A stretch of 64,000 nt of DNA from Desulfovirgula thermocuniculi DSM 16036 (GTDB lineage Bacteria > Bacillota > Desulfotomaculia > Desulfotomaculales > Desulfovirgulaceae): assembly GCF_000429345.1 (NCBI RefSeq), contig NZ_AUBR01000011.1, positions 1 to 64,000 of the forward strand, written 5' to 3'. Shown here piece after piece: positions 1 to 8,194 of this stretch. Positions within the stretch are counted from its first letter, which is position 1, and each line of letters opens with the position of its first letter. The notes under the pieces were generated by a model, which did not search any database, was not told the origin of the DNA, and saw only the letters and a list, made by a program, of their open reading frames with translations. A program made the position numbers and the translations under genes.

Positions 1-374
1 AGTCGGTCCTGTAGCAGCACACGTAGTCAAAAAGTCTTCACCCCGCCTGTCGGCAATTCAGAACCTCACCGGCGTCACGCTCCCTACGTCGGGGTCGTTG
101 GCCCTGGAGGCGTCCAGCACCGGGGGAGCAAAAAGCTGGCGGCAGGCCTGATTGCTCTCTACGGCCACGTCTGACGCATATGTAACCGGATGGTATGCTC
201 ATGCTGGTGTTTATTTCCTGAGGCCGACTCTGTGGTGGCTTGTTTAAACCATCTACGGTTTGGTTTCAAGGCAGGTTCCTCGAGGCGTTCGTTTGGGTGA
301 TGGGGTCTCATAAGGGAAATTTTCTTGTGAGGGCACCTACTGAATCTTGACACGGACACAACATTTTGTTGGGA
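1..374. other. Unassigned stretch before rpmE
   Basis: I recognise no gene in this segment. It is less GC-rich than the genes that follow, and open frames on both strands are short and lack family motifs. One minus-strand frame (about 172 to 60, ending in a stop) reads as protein-like sequence but has no start codon and matches nothing I know, so it could be the end of a decayed gene. A TTGACA at 347-352 has no good -10 partner. Confidence 0.4.
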
Positions 375-403
375 TTGCCCCGGTTGCCGTCGCGTGCTAT
401 AAT
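375..403 (+). promoter_or_regulatory. Sigma-A promoter of rpmE
   Basis: TTGCCC (375-380), a 17-bp spacer and a perfect TATAAT (398-403) precede rpmE, giving a predicted leader of about 38 nt. The -35 belongs to the TTGCC- variant seen at several other promoters in this window. Confidence 0.75.
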
Positions 404-447
404 ATACTAGTGTGCAAATGCGAGAGCAAAGCGAGGTGTTCTGGAAG

Positions 448-648
448 GTGAAAGAAGGCATTCACCCGCCCTACGGTAAGGCACGGGTCATCTGCGTCTG
501 CGGCAACACCTTTGAAACCGGCTCCACCAAAAAGGAGCTGCGGGTGGAGATTTGCTCCAAATGCCACCCCTTCTTTACGGGTTCCCAGCGCACGGTGGAA
601 ACCAGGGGAAGGGCGGAGAAATTCCGCAAAAAGTACGGCTTGAAGTAG
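448..648 (+). CDS. rpmE: 50S ribosomal protein L31, zinc-binding type
   Basis: This 66-residue protein is a component of the large ribosomal subunit. Cys16, Cys18, Cys36 and Cys39 (pattern CxC...CxxC) are the zinc ligands of the C-plus form of L31, the form replaced by zinc-free paralogues when zinc is short. I start it at GTG 448 because that gives the usual family length and N-terminus, and a GAGGTG ribosome-binding site lies 9 nt upstream. The frame is open further up to GTG 412, but that extension has no family counterpart. It is followed closely by yqhQ and release factor 1. The zinc transporter genes about 3 kb downstream are a suggestive but unproven link. Confidence 0.93.
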   Translation: MKEGIHPPYGKARVICVCGNTFETGSTKKELRVEICSKCHPFFTGSQRTVETRGRAEKFRKKYGLK

Positions 649-691
649 CAGAGCGGGCGCTCTGCTATTTATGTAAGTGGGGAGGACGGGG

Positions 692-1585
692 ATGGGCGAC
701 GCGACCTACGGAGGCCAGGCCGTCATTGAAGGGGTGATGATGCGGGGCAAAAGCCGCTGGGCCGTGGCGGTCCGCCGCCCGGACGAGAGCATTGCCGTGG
801 AGAGCCGCCCCGTGAAGAGCGCGGCGTCCAGGTGGCGCCCCCTAAAGTGGCCCCTGGTGCGGGGAGTGGTGGTGCTGGTGGAGTCCCTCGTGCTGGGCCT
901 GGCGGCCCTTTCTTATTCTGCCGCCCAGGCGGCGGGCGAGGAGGAAGAGCTGTCCGGCTGGGAGATCGGCCTCACCCTGGCGGCGGCCCTGGGTTTGGGC
1001 ATTTTCCTCTTCATCCTCCTCCCCGCCGGCATTACCCACTACCTCGCCGCCCGGCTCAAGGGAAGCCTGCTGCAGAACGCCGTGGAGGGGGCCGTGCGCA
1101 TGGGCGTCTTCCTCCTCTATGTGGCGGCCATCGGGCTTCTGCCCGACATTAAAAGGGTGTTTGCCTACCACGGGGCGGAGCACAAGGTGATTAACGCCTT
1201 TGAGGCCGGCGAGGAACTCCGCGTGGAGAAAGTGCGCCCTTACCCCACCTTTCACCCCCGATGCGGCACCAGCTTCCTGCTCATCGTGCTGGTGCTGAGC
1301 GTCTTCCTCTTTTCCCTCCTGGGGGAGCAGCAATCACTCTGGTGGCGGCTCGTCTCCCGGCTGCTCCTCCTTCCCGTTTTGGCGGGGGTTTCTTACGAGG
1401 TCCTGAAGCTTTCGGCCAGGTACCCGGACTTCTGGCTCTGCCGCCTCGTGCTCGTGCCGGGGCGGTGGCTGCAGGGCCTCACCACCAGGGAACCTGACGA
1501 CGGCATGATCGAGGTGGCCGTTTCGGCCCTTGAGGCGGTGTTGGGAGGTGAAGAAGGCGATGCTCGAGAAACTGGACGGGCTTGA
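692..1585 (+). CDS. yqhQ: DUF1385 / YqhQ family membrane protein
   Basis: This is a 297-residue conserved membrane protein of unknown biochemical role. The family hallmark [13 protein letters not shown] is present near residues 7-19, and a second conserved motif HGAEH places His160 and His164 in a cytoplasmic-side segment that may bind metal (inference). Several hydrophobic segments lie around residues 58-80, 98-122 and in the C-terminal half. ATG 692 follows a GGGGAGG ribosome-binding site. The gene sits between rpmE and prfA, an order common in spore-forming Firmicutes, and its 3' end overlaps prfA by 26 nt, so the two are translationally linked. No function should be assumed from the older label of metal-dependent enzyme. 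Confidence 0.88.
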   Translation: MGDATYGGQAVIEGVMMRGKSRWAVAVRRPDESIAVESRPVKSAASRWRPLKWPLVRGVVVLVESLVLGLAALSYSAAQAAGEEEELSGWEIGLTLAAALGLGIFLFILLPAGITHYLAARLKGSLLQNAVEGAVRMGVFLLYVAAIGLLPDIKRVFAYHGAEHKVINAFEAGEELRVEKVRPYPTFHPRCGTSFLLIVLVLSVFLFSLLGEQQSLWWRLVSRLLLLPVLAGVSYEVLKLSARYPDFWLCRLVLVPGRWLQGLTTREPDDGMIEVAVSALEAVLGGEEGDARETGRA

Positions 1586-2636
1586 GCGCCGTTACGAGGA
1601 GCTCACCGGGCTCATTGCCGACCCGCAGGTAATGGCCGATCGGGAGCGCTGGCAGCAGTACGTGAAGGCGCACGCGGAGCTGGAAGAGGTAGTTTCCGCC
1701 TACCGGGAATACAAAAAGATCTGCCGGGAGCTAAAGGAAACAAAGGAGCTGCTGGCCGATAAGCTCGACGCGGAGTTTAAAGAGCTGGTGGAGGAGGAGT
1801 ACAAGGAGCTGGAAAGGAAAAAGGAGGAAATGGAGCGCCGCCTCAAAGTCCTCCTCCTGCCCAAGGATCCCAACGACGAGAAAAACGTCATCATGGAGAT
1901 CCGCGCCGGCACCGGCGGGGAGGAGGCGGCCCTCTTTGCCGCCGACCTCTTCCGCATGTACACGCGCTACGCCGAGCGCCAGGGCTGGAAGGTGGAGCTG
2001 ATCGACACCAGCTATACCGACCTGGGGGGTTTAAAAGAGGTCATTTTTCTCATCGAGGGCAAGGGCGCCTACAGCAAGCTCAAGTTTGAGAGCGGCGTGC
2101 ACCGCGTGCAGCGCGTGCCCGTTACCGAGTCGGGGGGCCGCATCCACACCTCGGCGGCCACGGTGGCCGTGCTGCCCGAGGCCGAGGAGGTGGAGGTGGA
2201 GATCAACCCCGAGGACCTGCGCATAGACGTCTTCTGCGCCTCCGGCCACGGCGGCCAGCACGTGAACACCACCCAGTCGGCGGTGCGCATCACCCACCTG
2301 CCCACGGGGATCGTGGTCACCTGCCAGGACGAGAGGAGCCAGCACAAGAACAAGGAGAAGGCCATGAAGGTGCTGCGGGCGCGCCTCCTGGACCGGCTGC
2401 AGGAGGAGCAGCGGCAAAAGATTGCCTCCGCGCGGCGGTCCATGGTGGGCACCGGCGACCGCAGCGAGCGCATCCGCACCTACAACTTCCCCCAGAACCG
2501 CGTCACGGACCACCGCATCGGCCTCACCGTGCACCGGCTGCCGGAAATCCTCATGGGCGAGCTGGACGAGATCATCGAGGCCCTCATCACCACCGACCAG
2601 GCCCGCCGCCTCCAGCTGGCGGAGGAGGCGGTGTGA
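1560..2636 (+). CDS. prfA: Peptide chain release factor 1
   Basis: RF1 recognises UAA and UAG stop codons and triggers peptide release in the ribosome. The 358-residue length is normal. The anticodon-like tripeptide is P187-V-T189 within the conserved segment [17 protein letters not shown]. The catalytic loop is G231-G232-Q233, whose Gln is the target of PrmC, encoded immediately downstream. An N-terminal coiled region of about 100 charged residues matches RF1 domain 1. ATG 1560 has a GGGAGGTG ribosome-binding site 9 nt upstream; starting further upstream would only extend into the yqhQ frame. The stop codon overlaps the start of prmC. Confidence 0.97.
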   Translation: MLEKLDGLERRYEELTGLIADPQVMADRERWQQYVKAHAELEEVVSAYREYKKICRELKETKELLADKLDAEFKELVEEEYKELERKKEEMERRLKVLLLPKDPNDEKNVIMEIRAGTGGEEAALFAADLFRMYTRYAERQGWKVELIDTSYTDLGGLKEVIFLIEGKGAYSKLKFESGVHRVQRVPVTESGGRIHTSAATVAVLPEAEEVEVEINPEDLRIDVFCASGHGGQHVNTTQSAVRITHLPTGIVVTCQDERSQHKNKEKAMKVLRARLLDRLQEEQRQKIASARRSMVGTGDRSERIRTYNFPQNRVTDHRIGLTVHRLPEILMGELDEIIEALITTDQARRLQLAEEAV

Positions 2637-3490
2637 TGAGGATGGCGGAGGCCCTGGCCACGGCCAGGGCTTTTTTGCGGCAAAGGGGGGTGCCCGGCGC
2701 GGCGCTGGAGGCGGAGCTGCTCCTGGCCCGCGCCGCCGGGACCGACCGCGTGGGGGTTTACCGGGAGGCGCAGAGGGTGCTTTTGCCCGCGGAAGAAGAA
2801 AAGCTGTGGGAGCTCTTGCGCCGCCGGGCGGACGGCGAGCCAGTGGCCTACCTCCTGGGGGAAAAGGAGTTTATGGGCCTCTCCTTTGCCGTCACCCCGG
2901 ACGTCCTCATTCCCCGCCCGGAAACGGAGCTCCTGGTGGAAACGGCCCTCTTGCTCCTGGAAGGCGAAAGGGAACCCCTGGTGGCCGAGGCGGGCACGGG
3001 GAGCGGGTGCATTGCCGTGAGCCTGGCCCGCTACCACCCGGGAGCCGTGGTTTACGCCACCGACATCTCTCCCCCTGCCCTGGAGGTGGCCGCTCAAAAT
3101 GCCCGCCGCCACGGGGTGGAAGGGCGCGTGCGCTTTTTGGCTGGCGACCTGCTGACCCCCCTTTACACCCTGGGGCTTTCCGGGCGCCTTTCCCTCGTGG
3201 CGGCCAACCTGCCCTACGTGCCGCGCGGCGAGATCCCTCAGCTGCCGGTGGAGGTTTCCCGCTACGAGCCACTCGTGGCCTTGGACGGCGGCGAGGACGG
3301 GCTGGATCTCTACCGGCGCCTCGTGCCCCAGGCGTGGGAGTTCCTCCGCCCGGGCGGTTACCTGCTGGTGGAAATAAGCCCTCCCCAAGCAGGCAGCGTG
3401 CCCGCCCTCTTTGCCGGCGCTGCCTGGCAGCTGTCCATAAAGACGGACCTTGCCGGGCGCGAGCGGTTGGTGGTGGCCAGAAAGGGATAA
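2636..3490 (+). CDS. prmC: Release factor glutamine methyltransferase
   Basis: PrmC methylates the Gln of the GGQ motif of release factors using S-adenosylmethionine. The 284-residue protein has an N-terminal helical domain and a Rossmann methyltransferase domain with the AdoMet motif EAGTGSGCIAVSLA starting near residue 118. The normally diagnostic NPPY active-site motif reads N191-L-P-Y194, a Pro-to-Leu change (see findings). ATG 2636 overlaps the prfA stop as TGATG, with GGAGGAGG 7 nt upstream; GTG 2633 and ATG 2642 are alternatives. Gene order prfA-prmC is the classical pairing of enzyme and substrate. Confidence 0.92.
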   Translation: MRMAEALATARAFLRQRGVPGAALEAELLLARAAGTDRVGVYREAQRVLLPAEEEKLWELLRRRADGEPVAYLLGEKEFMGLSFAVTPDVLIPRPETELLVETALLLLEGEREPLVAEAGTGSGCIAVSLARYHPGAVVYATDISPPALEVAAQNARRHGVEGRVRFLAGDLLTPLYTLGLSGRLSLVAANLPYVPRGEIPQLPVEVSRYEPLVALDGGEDGLDLYRRLVPQAWEFLRPGGYLLVEISPPQAGSVPALFAGAAWQLSIKTDLAGRERLVVARKG

Positions 3491-3497
3491 AAGCATC

Positions 3498-3526
3498 TTG
3501 ACTAAAAGCCGGGCGGCGCAAATAAT
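3498..3526 (+). promoter_or_regulatory. Promoter of the Fur/Znu operon
   Basis: TTGACT (3498-3503), 17-bp spacer, AATAAT (3521-3526). The first seven bases of AATAATT (3521-3527) recur inverted as AATTATT at 3552-3558, so a regulator dyad or weak RNA hairpin around the transcription start is possible, but the 24-bp gap makes a single operator doubtful. Confidence 0.6.
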
Positions 3527-3578
3527 TAGCTTAGATTTACTTTTAACCCGGAATTATTCCGAACTGGGAGGCATACCT

Positions 3579-4037
3579 ATGAAGAAAAAGGGCGGGCGTA
3601 AAGCCCTGGAGGAGGCGCTTAGAACCTTGAAAGAGCAGGGTGTGCGCCTTACGCCCCAGCGCCAGGAGGTGCTGCGGGTGCTCTTGGAGGCCGCCGAAGG
3701 GGAGCACTTCAGCGCGGAGGAGATCTGGCGCCGGGTGAGGGAGCGCTACGCCGGGGTGAGCTTTGACACCATCTACCGCACGCTGGAGCTCTTTGTGCGC
3801 CTGGGCCTGGCCAGCGAGATGGACTTTGCCGAGAGCTGCCGCCGCTACGAGTACGCCGGGCGCGGCCACCACCACCACCTGGTCTGCTTAAAATGCGGGC
3901 GGGCCGAGGAGCTGCCCTTTTGCCCGGTGGACTGCCTGGAGCGGGTGAGGGAGGAAAAGCCGCGCTTTATGGTCACCGGCCACGCCTTTAGGGTCTACGG
4001 CTACTGCCAGGACTGCCAGCAGGGGGTGCTGCGGTGA
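3579..4037 (+). CDS. Fur-family metal-responsive regulator, probably Zur
   Basis: This is a 152-residue Fur-family repressor with an N-terminal winged helix (about residues 15-85; TPQRQEVLRVL and DTIYRTLELF are typical) and a metal-binding dimerisation domain. His97-His100 precede Cys103 and Cys106, and Cys143 and Cys146 form the second CxxC pair of the structural zinc site. ATG 3579 has GGGAGG 7 nt upstream. The stop overlaps the start of the zinc-type binding protein by 4 nt, and the operon continues with ATPase and permease, so zinc-responsive autoregulation (Zur) is the most likely role. PerR or Fur functions are not excluded from sequence alone. Confidence 0.87.
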   Translation: MKKKGGRKALEEALRTLKEQGVRLTPQRQEVLRVLLEAAEGEHFSAEEIWRRVRERYAGVSFDTIYRTLELFVRLGLASEMDFAESCRRYEYAGRGHHHHLVCLKCGRAEELPFCPVDCLERVREEKPRFMVTGHAFRVYGYCQDCQQGVLR

Positions 4038-4969
4038 GAGGTACCGTTTGGGTGGCGGCCCTTTTCCTTGCCGCCGTCCTTTTGCTTGCCTTTGCGTCTG
4101 GCTGCCGCGCCCAAAAGCCCGCGCCTGCCGGGGAGAAGCTGGTGGTGGCGGCCACCGTCTTTCCCCTCTACGATTTTGCCCGCCAGGTGGGAGGGGAGCA
4201 CGTGGAGGTTATCGGCCTTCTCCCTCCGGGGGTGGAGGCCCACCACTGGGAGCCCGGCCCGCAGGACGCGCTGAATTTGCGGCGGGCAAGGGTTTTTATA
4301 TATAACGGCGCGGGGATGGAGCCCTGGGCGGAGAAGTACGCGGGCAACCTGGCCGCCGGGGGCGCGGTGGTGGTGGAGGCCAGCCGGGGGCTGGACCTGC
4401 TTCCCGTCGGAGAAGGCGAAGATGGCGACCACGCCCACCCCGGCTCCTTCGACCCCCACGCCTGGCTCGACCCCGTGCTGGCCTGCGAGATGGTGCGGCG
4501 CGTGGCCGAGGCCCTGGCGGCAGCCGACCCGGAACGCGCCGCCGCCTACCGGCAGCGGGCCGCGGACTACACGGCGCAGCTGGAGCAGTTGGACCGCGAG
4601 TTCCGCGAAAGGAGCCGGAAGTTTGCGCGGCGGGAGTTCGTCACCTCCCACGCCGCCTTCGGCTACCTGGCCAGGCGCTACGGCCTGCGCCAGCTCTCCC
4701 TGGCGGGAGTTTATGCCGAGGGGGAGCCGGATCCCGTGACCTTTCGCCGCCTCGTGGACTTCTGCCGGCGGGAAGGCATAAAGTACGTCTTTTACGAGCC
4801 GGGCGCGGGCTCCAGGATGGCCGAGGCCCTGGCCCGCGAGGTGGGGGCCCGCACCCTGGTCCTGCACCCGCTGGAAACCTTAACGCCCCAGGAAATGGCC
4901 CGGGGGGAAACTTACCTCTCCCTCATGAGGCAGAACATGGCCAATTTAAGCCTGGCCCTGGAGGAATAG
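4034..4969 (+). CDS. znuA: Zinc (metal) ABC transporter substrate-binding lipoprotein
   Basis: This is a cluster A-I solute-binding protein of 311 residues that captures Zn(II), or possibly Mn(II), outside the membrane for the ZnuBC transporter. It has a lipoprotein signal ending in the lipobox ASGC with Cys24. Metal ligands expected from the family are visible: His70/His71 (VEAHHWEP), His142 (DPHAWLDP), His206 (SHAAFGYL) and Glu255 (YEPG). A short acidic/histidine loop just before DPHAW (GEDGDHAH) is typical of zinc rather than manganese binders. GTG 4034 overlaps the regulator stop as GTGA. Spacing to the ATPase gene is 4 nt. Confidence 0.9.
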   Translation: MRGTVWVAALFLAAVLLLAFASGCRAQKPAPAGEKLVVAATVFPLYDFARQVGGEHVEVIGLLPPGVEAHHWEPGPQDALNLRRARVFIYNGAGMEPWAEKYAGNLAAGGAVVVEASRGLDLLPVGEGEDGDHAHPGSFDPHAWLDPVLACEMVRRVAEALAAADPERAAAYRQRAADYTAQLEQLDREFRERSRKFARREFVTSHAAFGYLARRYGLRQLSLAGVYAEGEPDPVTFRRLVDFCRREGIKYVFYEPGAGSRMAEALAREVGARTLVLHPLETLTPQEMARGETYLSLMRQNMANLSLALEE

Positions 4970-4973
4970 ACCC

Positions 4974-5717
4974 ATGGGAGCGGTGGTGGAAGTTAGGGGA
5001 GTGACCTTTGGTTACGGGGAAAGGACGGTGCTGGAGGACGTCACGCTGGCGGTGGAGGAAGGGGACTTCTGGGCCCTTATGGGCCCCAACGGCTCGGGGA
5101 AAACCACCCTGGTGAAGCTCGTGCTGGGCCTTTTAAAACCCCGCGCGGGGGAGATCCGGCTGTTCGGCTGCCCGGTGGGCTCCTTTCGCTGCTGGCACAG
5201 GATCGGCTACGTGCCGCAGCGGGCCACCCTGGAACACCGCTTCCCCACCACCGTGGAGGAGGTGGTCATGGCCGGGCGCACCTCACGCCTGGGGCCGGGG
5301 CGCCGCCCGGGCAGGGAAGATCGGCGGGCGGTGGAGGAGGCCCTGGAACTCCTGGGCCTTCTTGAGCTGCGGCGCCTGCCTTTATCTTGCCTTTCCGGCG
5401 GCCAGCAGCAAAAGGTGTTCTTGGCCCGTGCCCTGGCGGGGCGGCCCGAGCTCTTGATCCTGGACGAGCCGGAGGCGGGCCTGGACAGCCTCGCCCTGGG
5501 ATCCTTTTACGCCCTACTGCAGCGGCTCAACCGGGAGATGAATATGACACTGCTGGTGGTCACCCACGACACCGGGGCGGTGGCCCGGCACGTGGGCAAG
5601 GTGGCCTGCCTGAACAGGCGCATCATCTGCCACGGGCCGCCCGCCCAGGTGCTCACGCGGGCCAACCTGGCGCGCCTTTACGGCTTTCCCGTGCGGCGCC
5701 TTGCCCACGGCCACTGA
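4974..5717 (+). CDS. znuC: Zinc ABC transporter ATP-binding protein
   Basis: This 247-residue ATPase drives metal uptake with the permease encoded next. Walker A is GPNGSGKTT at residues 37-45, the ABC signature LSGGQQQ starts at residue 140, and Walker B ends with Asp164-Glu165 (LLILDEPEAGL). The H-loop His lies in VVTHDTGA. It sits between the binding protein and the permease in one operon controlled by the upstream Fur-family gene. The family also serves manganese, so the metal is inferred from context. Confidence 0.92.
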   Translation: MGAVVEVRGVTFGYGERTVLEDVTLAVEEGDFWALMGPNGSGKTTLVKLVLGLLKPRAGEIRLFGCPVGSFRCWHRIGYVPQRATLEHRFPTTVEEVVMAGRTSRLGPGRRPGREDRRAVEEALELLGLLELRRLPLSCLSGGQQQKVFLARALAGRPELLILDEPEAGLDSLALGSFYALLQRLNREMNMTLLVVTHDTGAVARHVGKVACLNRRIICHGPPAQVLTRANLARLYGFPVRRLAHGH

Positions 5718-5738
5718 GGCAAAAGGAGCTTGGTAACC

Positions 5739-6596
5739 ATGAGGGACATACTTGCCTACGACTTTCTGGCCCGCGCCCTGGCGGCCTCGCTCCTGGCTGG
5801 CGCCCTCTGCCCGGCGGCGGGGGTGTATTTGGTCCTGCGGCGCCTGGCCTTCCTGGCCGATGCCCTGGCCCACGTTTCGCTGGCCGGCAGCGGCCTGGGG
5901 CTGGTGCTGGGCCTCCCTCCCTCCCCGTGCACTTTTTCTTTTGTGCTCCTGGGTGCCCTGGTAGTGGAGCGCCTGCGGGCCGCCGGGCGCGTGTTCGGGG
6001 AGGCGGCCCTGGTGCTGGTCATGAGCACCAGCCTGGCCCTGGCCCTGGTGCTCTTCGGCCTGGTGCGCGGCGCCGGGCAGGAGCTGGGGTCTTACCTTTT
6101 CGGCAGCCTCCTCACCGTAGCCCCCGGGGATTTAAAGGCCATGCTGGCGGCGGCAACCCTGGTGGCCGCCTTCCTGCTCTTCTTTGCCAAGGAGCTTTAC
6201 TTTATTTCCTTTGACGAGGAGTGCGCCCGCGCCGCCGGCCTGCCCGTGGGCCGCCTTAACGCCGCCTTCATGCTGGCGGTGGCCCTGGCCGTTTTTGTGG
6301 CCATGAAGGTTATCGGGGCGCTCCTGGTCAGCGCCCTTATGGTTGTGCCCGTGCTGACCGCCCAGTTGTTGGCCGGGAGCTTCCGCCAGCTCTTTTGGCT
6401 TTCCCTGGCCTTGGGCGTGGCCGTCTCCGGTGGCGGGCTGGTCCTCTCCTGCTACCTGGGCACGGCTCCGGGGGGCACCATTGTGCTGGTGGCGGCGGCC
6501 GCCTTTGTCCTGGCGCAGGCCGGGACGGCAGGGGCCCGGGCTTTGAGGGGCTTCGGGCAGGGCGCTGCCCCCAGGGGCGCCCGGCGGGCTATTTGA
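5739..6596 (+). CDS. znuB: Zinc ABC transporter permease
   Basis: This is a 285-residue ABC-3 family integral membrane protein with about eight or nine hydrophobic segments. The conserved YLVLRRLAFLADALAHVSLAG stretch near residues 30-50 and the late segment ALLVSALMVVPVLTAQLLA are characteristic of ZnuB/MntB/TroC permeases. ATG 5739 is preceded by AAAGGAG with about 10 nt spacing; a TTG at 5730 is too close to that site. It is the last gene of the Zur-type operon, and its final codons overlap by 8 bp the end of the convergent aspartic protease gene. Confidence 0.9.
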   Translation: MRDILAYDFLARALAASLLAGALCPAAGVYLVLRRLAFLADALAHVSLAGSGLGLVLGLPPSPCTFSFVLLGALVVERLRAAGRVFGEAALVLVMSTSLALALVLFGLVRGAGQELGSYLFGSLLTVAPGDLKAMLAAATLVAAFLLFFAKELYFISFDEECARAAGLPVGRLNAAFMLAVALAVFVAMKVIGALLVSALMVVPVLTAQLLAGSFRQLFWLSLALGVAVSGGGLVLSCYLGTAPGGTIVLVAAAAFVLAQAGTAGARALRGFGQGAAPRGARRAI

Positions 6597-6966
6597 GGGG
6601 TATGGCGGGCAGGCGCTTTAAAGTTTTATTTACCGGGTCGACGAGGATGCCCACCGACTCAAGAGCCGTTACGCCCAGAAGCGGTTCACTTCCTGGAGGA
6701 CCAAAGACGACCCGGCCGGCCGTGACTTCGCCCATGAATTCAATACGGGCAAGGCCAAAGGAATACTCTTCCAGGCGGCCGTCGGCAAGCTCAAAGGCCA
6801 TCCTGCCTACGGGCTTCACGCCCGCTGCCAGGAGCTTGTCGGCGGGAGCCATCGTATCGGTGGCTCCGGTATCCACAAGGAAATTGTCCTCGTAATAGTT
6901 CTGGGGGGCTTCCCCTGCTTTACTTTCCAGAGGAATAATTTTTACGGTTACATAGGTTAGTCCCAT
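6589..6966 (-). CDS. Retropepsin-like (clan AA) aspartic protease
   Basis: This 125-residue single-domain protein carries FLVDTGATDTMAP with Asp32-Thr33-Gly34, the catalytic D-T/S-G motif of retroviral-type aspartic proteases. A hydrophobic-hydrophobic-Gly element (LLGVTALESVGI) follows about 65 residues later, as in the family. At this size it would work as a homodimer, each subunit giving one Asp (family knowledge). There is no signal peptide, so it is probably cytoplasmic. GGAGGT lies 8 nt before ATG 6966. It has its own divergent promoter and converges on znuB. Substrate unknown. Confidence 0.8.
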   Translation of the reverse strand: MGLTYVTVKIIPLESKAGEAPQNYYEDNFLVDTGATDTMAPADKLLAAGVKPVGRMAFELADGRLEEYSFGLARIEFMGEVTAGRVVFGPPGSEPLLGVTALESVGILVDPVNKTLKRLPAIPLK

Positions 6967-7021
6967 TGTTTTTTACCTCCGGGATGGCTGCAACGGGCCT
7001 TCTCACAAATCCCTTGGCCGC

Positions 7022-7051
7022 ATTTTATCATGCGCCGCAAGCTCTTGCCAA
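7022..7051 (-). promoter_or_regulatory. Promoter of the aspartic protease gene
   Basis: Read on the minus strand: TTGGCA (7051-7046), 18-bp spacer, TAAAAT (7027-7022). Its -35 is the reverse complement of the -35 used by the divergent ywlC promoter, so the two promoters share one element. Confidence 0.5.
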
Positions 7052-7071
7052 GGAAGGTTTTGTGGTATACT
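7045..7071 (+). promoter_or_regulatory. Extended -10 promoter of the ywlC operon
   Basis: TATACT (7066-7071) with a TGn extension (7063-7065) and TTGCCA (7045-7050) 15 bp upstream. The short spacer is tolerable for an extended -10 promoter. The start codon follows 39 nt after the -10. Confidence 0.55.
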
Positions 7072-7109
7072 ACCACTTAGGTACGCGCGGCCAGTTCATG
7101 GCGGGGTAG

Positions 7110-8186
7110 GTGAAGGCCATCGAAACCCTTTACTGGTCCCTCGACCCCGTGAGGCCCGATCCGCAGGTTCTGGCCCGGGCGGGGAAGATCCTGCGACGGG
7201 GAGGGCTGGTGGCCTTCCCCACGGAAACGGTTTACGGCCTGGGCGCCAGCGCCCTGGACCCCCGGGCGGTGGCGCGCATCTTTGAGGTAAAAGGGCGCCC
7301 CCAGGACAACCCGCTCATCGTGCACGTGGCCGGCCCCGGGGAGGTGGCCGGCCTGGTCGAGGGGGAGGTGCCTCCGCAGGCCTCCCTCTTAATTAAACTT
7401 TTCTGGCCCGGCCCCCTTACCCTGGTGCTGCCCGCCGCCCCCCACCTGCCCCCGCAGGTTACCGCCGGCCTGCCCACCGTGGCCCTGCGCATGCCCGCGC
7501 ACCCCGTGGCCCTGGGGTTGATTGCGGCGGCGGGCGTGCCCGTGGCGGCCCCCAGCGCCAACCTCTCCGGGCGGCCCAGCCCCACCACCGCGCAGCACGT
7601 GCTGGAGGACCTGGGCGGGCGCATCGAGGCGGTGCTGGACGCCGGCCCGGCGGCCATCGGCCTGGAGTCCACCGTCCTGGACCTCACCGGGCCGGTGCCG
7701 CTGATCCTGCGGCCCGGGGGGATAACGCCGGAGGAGCTGGCGGAAGTGCTGGGGGAGGTGCGCCTGGCGCCCGGTGCCGGGGGCGAGCCCTGCGCCCTGC
7801 CGCGCCCCCGCTCGCCGGGGATGAAATACCGGCACTACGCCCCCCGCGCGCCCCTTTTGCTGGTGGAGGGGGACCCACAGCGGGTGGCCGGGCGCATTGC
7901 CGAGTTGGCCCGCGGCTACCTGGCGCGGGGCAAGGCGGTGGGCATCCTGGCTTATGAGGAGACGGCCCCCCTGTACAGGCTGCCGGAGGGGCGGGTGAGC
8001 CTGGTGGTGGCCGGTTCGCGGGACAACCCTCGCGCCGTGGCCGCCGCCCTTTTCGGTGCTCTACGGCGCCTCGATGCGCTGGGAGTGGACGTGATCCTGG
8101 CCGAGGGCATGGAGCCGCGGGGGGTGGGCCTGGCGGTAATGAACCGCCTGCGCCGGGCCGCGGGAGAGAACGTGGAAAAGGTGTGA
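7110..8186 (+). CDS. ywlC: L-threonylcarbamoyladenylate synthase, Sua5/YwlC type
   Basis: The enzyme makes threonylcarbamoyl-AMP from threonine, bicarbonate and ATP, the first step of t6A tRNA modification. The 358-residue length is that of the two-domain Sua5 form. A YrdC domain occupies about residues 15-205 (FPTETVYGLG; K61-G-R63; SANLSGRPSPTT), followed by a linker with SPGMKYRHYAP and a C-terminal Sua5 domain (about 235-350). GTG 7110 is the only reasonable start after an in-frame stop; the ribosome-binding site is weak. It opens a tight operon with mntP and ywlE, as in Bacillus. Confidence 0.94.
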   Translation: MKAIETLYWSLDPVRPDPQVLARAGKILRRGGLVAFPTETVYGLGASALDPRAVARIFEVKGRPQDNPLIVHVAGPGEVAGLVEGEVPPQASLLIKLFWPGPLTLVLPAAPHLPPQVTAGLPTVALRMPAHPVALGLIAAAGVPVAAPSANLSGRPSPTTAQHVLEDLGGRIEAVLDAGPAAIGLESTVLDLTGPVPLILRPGGITPEELAEVLGEVRLAPGAGGEPCALPRPRSPGMKYRHYAPRAPLLLVEGDPQRVAGRIAELARGYLARGKAVGILAYEETAPLYRLPEGRVSLVVAGSRDNPRAVAAALFGALRRLDALGVDVILAEGMEPRGVGLAVMNRLRRAAGENVEKV

Positions 8187-8194
8187 GGGGACGG

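Noticed and set aside
347-375. TTGACA as an rpmE promoter -35
   Set aside because: At 17-18 bp downstream the sequence is TGGGAT-like; the TTGCCC/TATAAT pair is far better.
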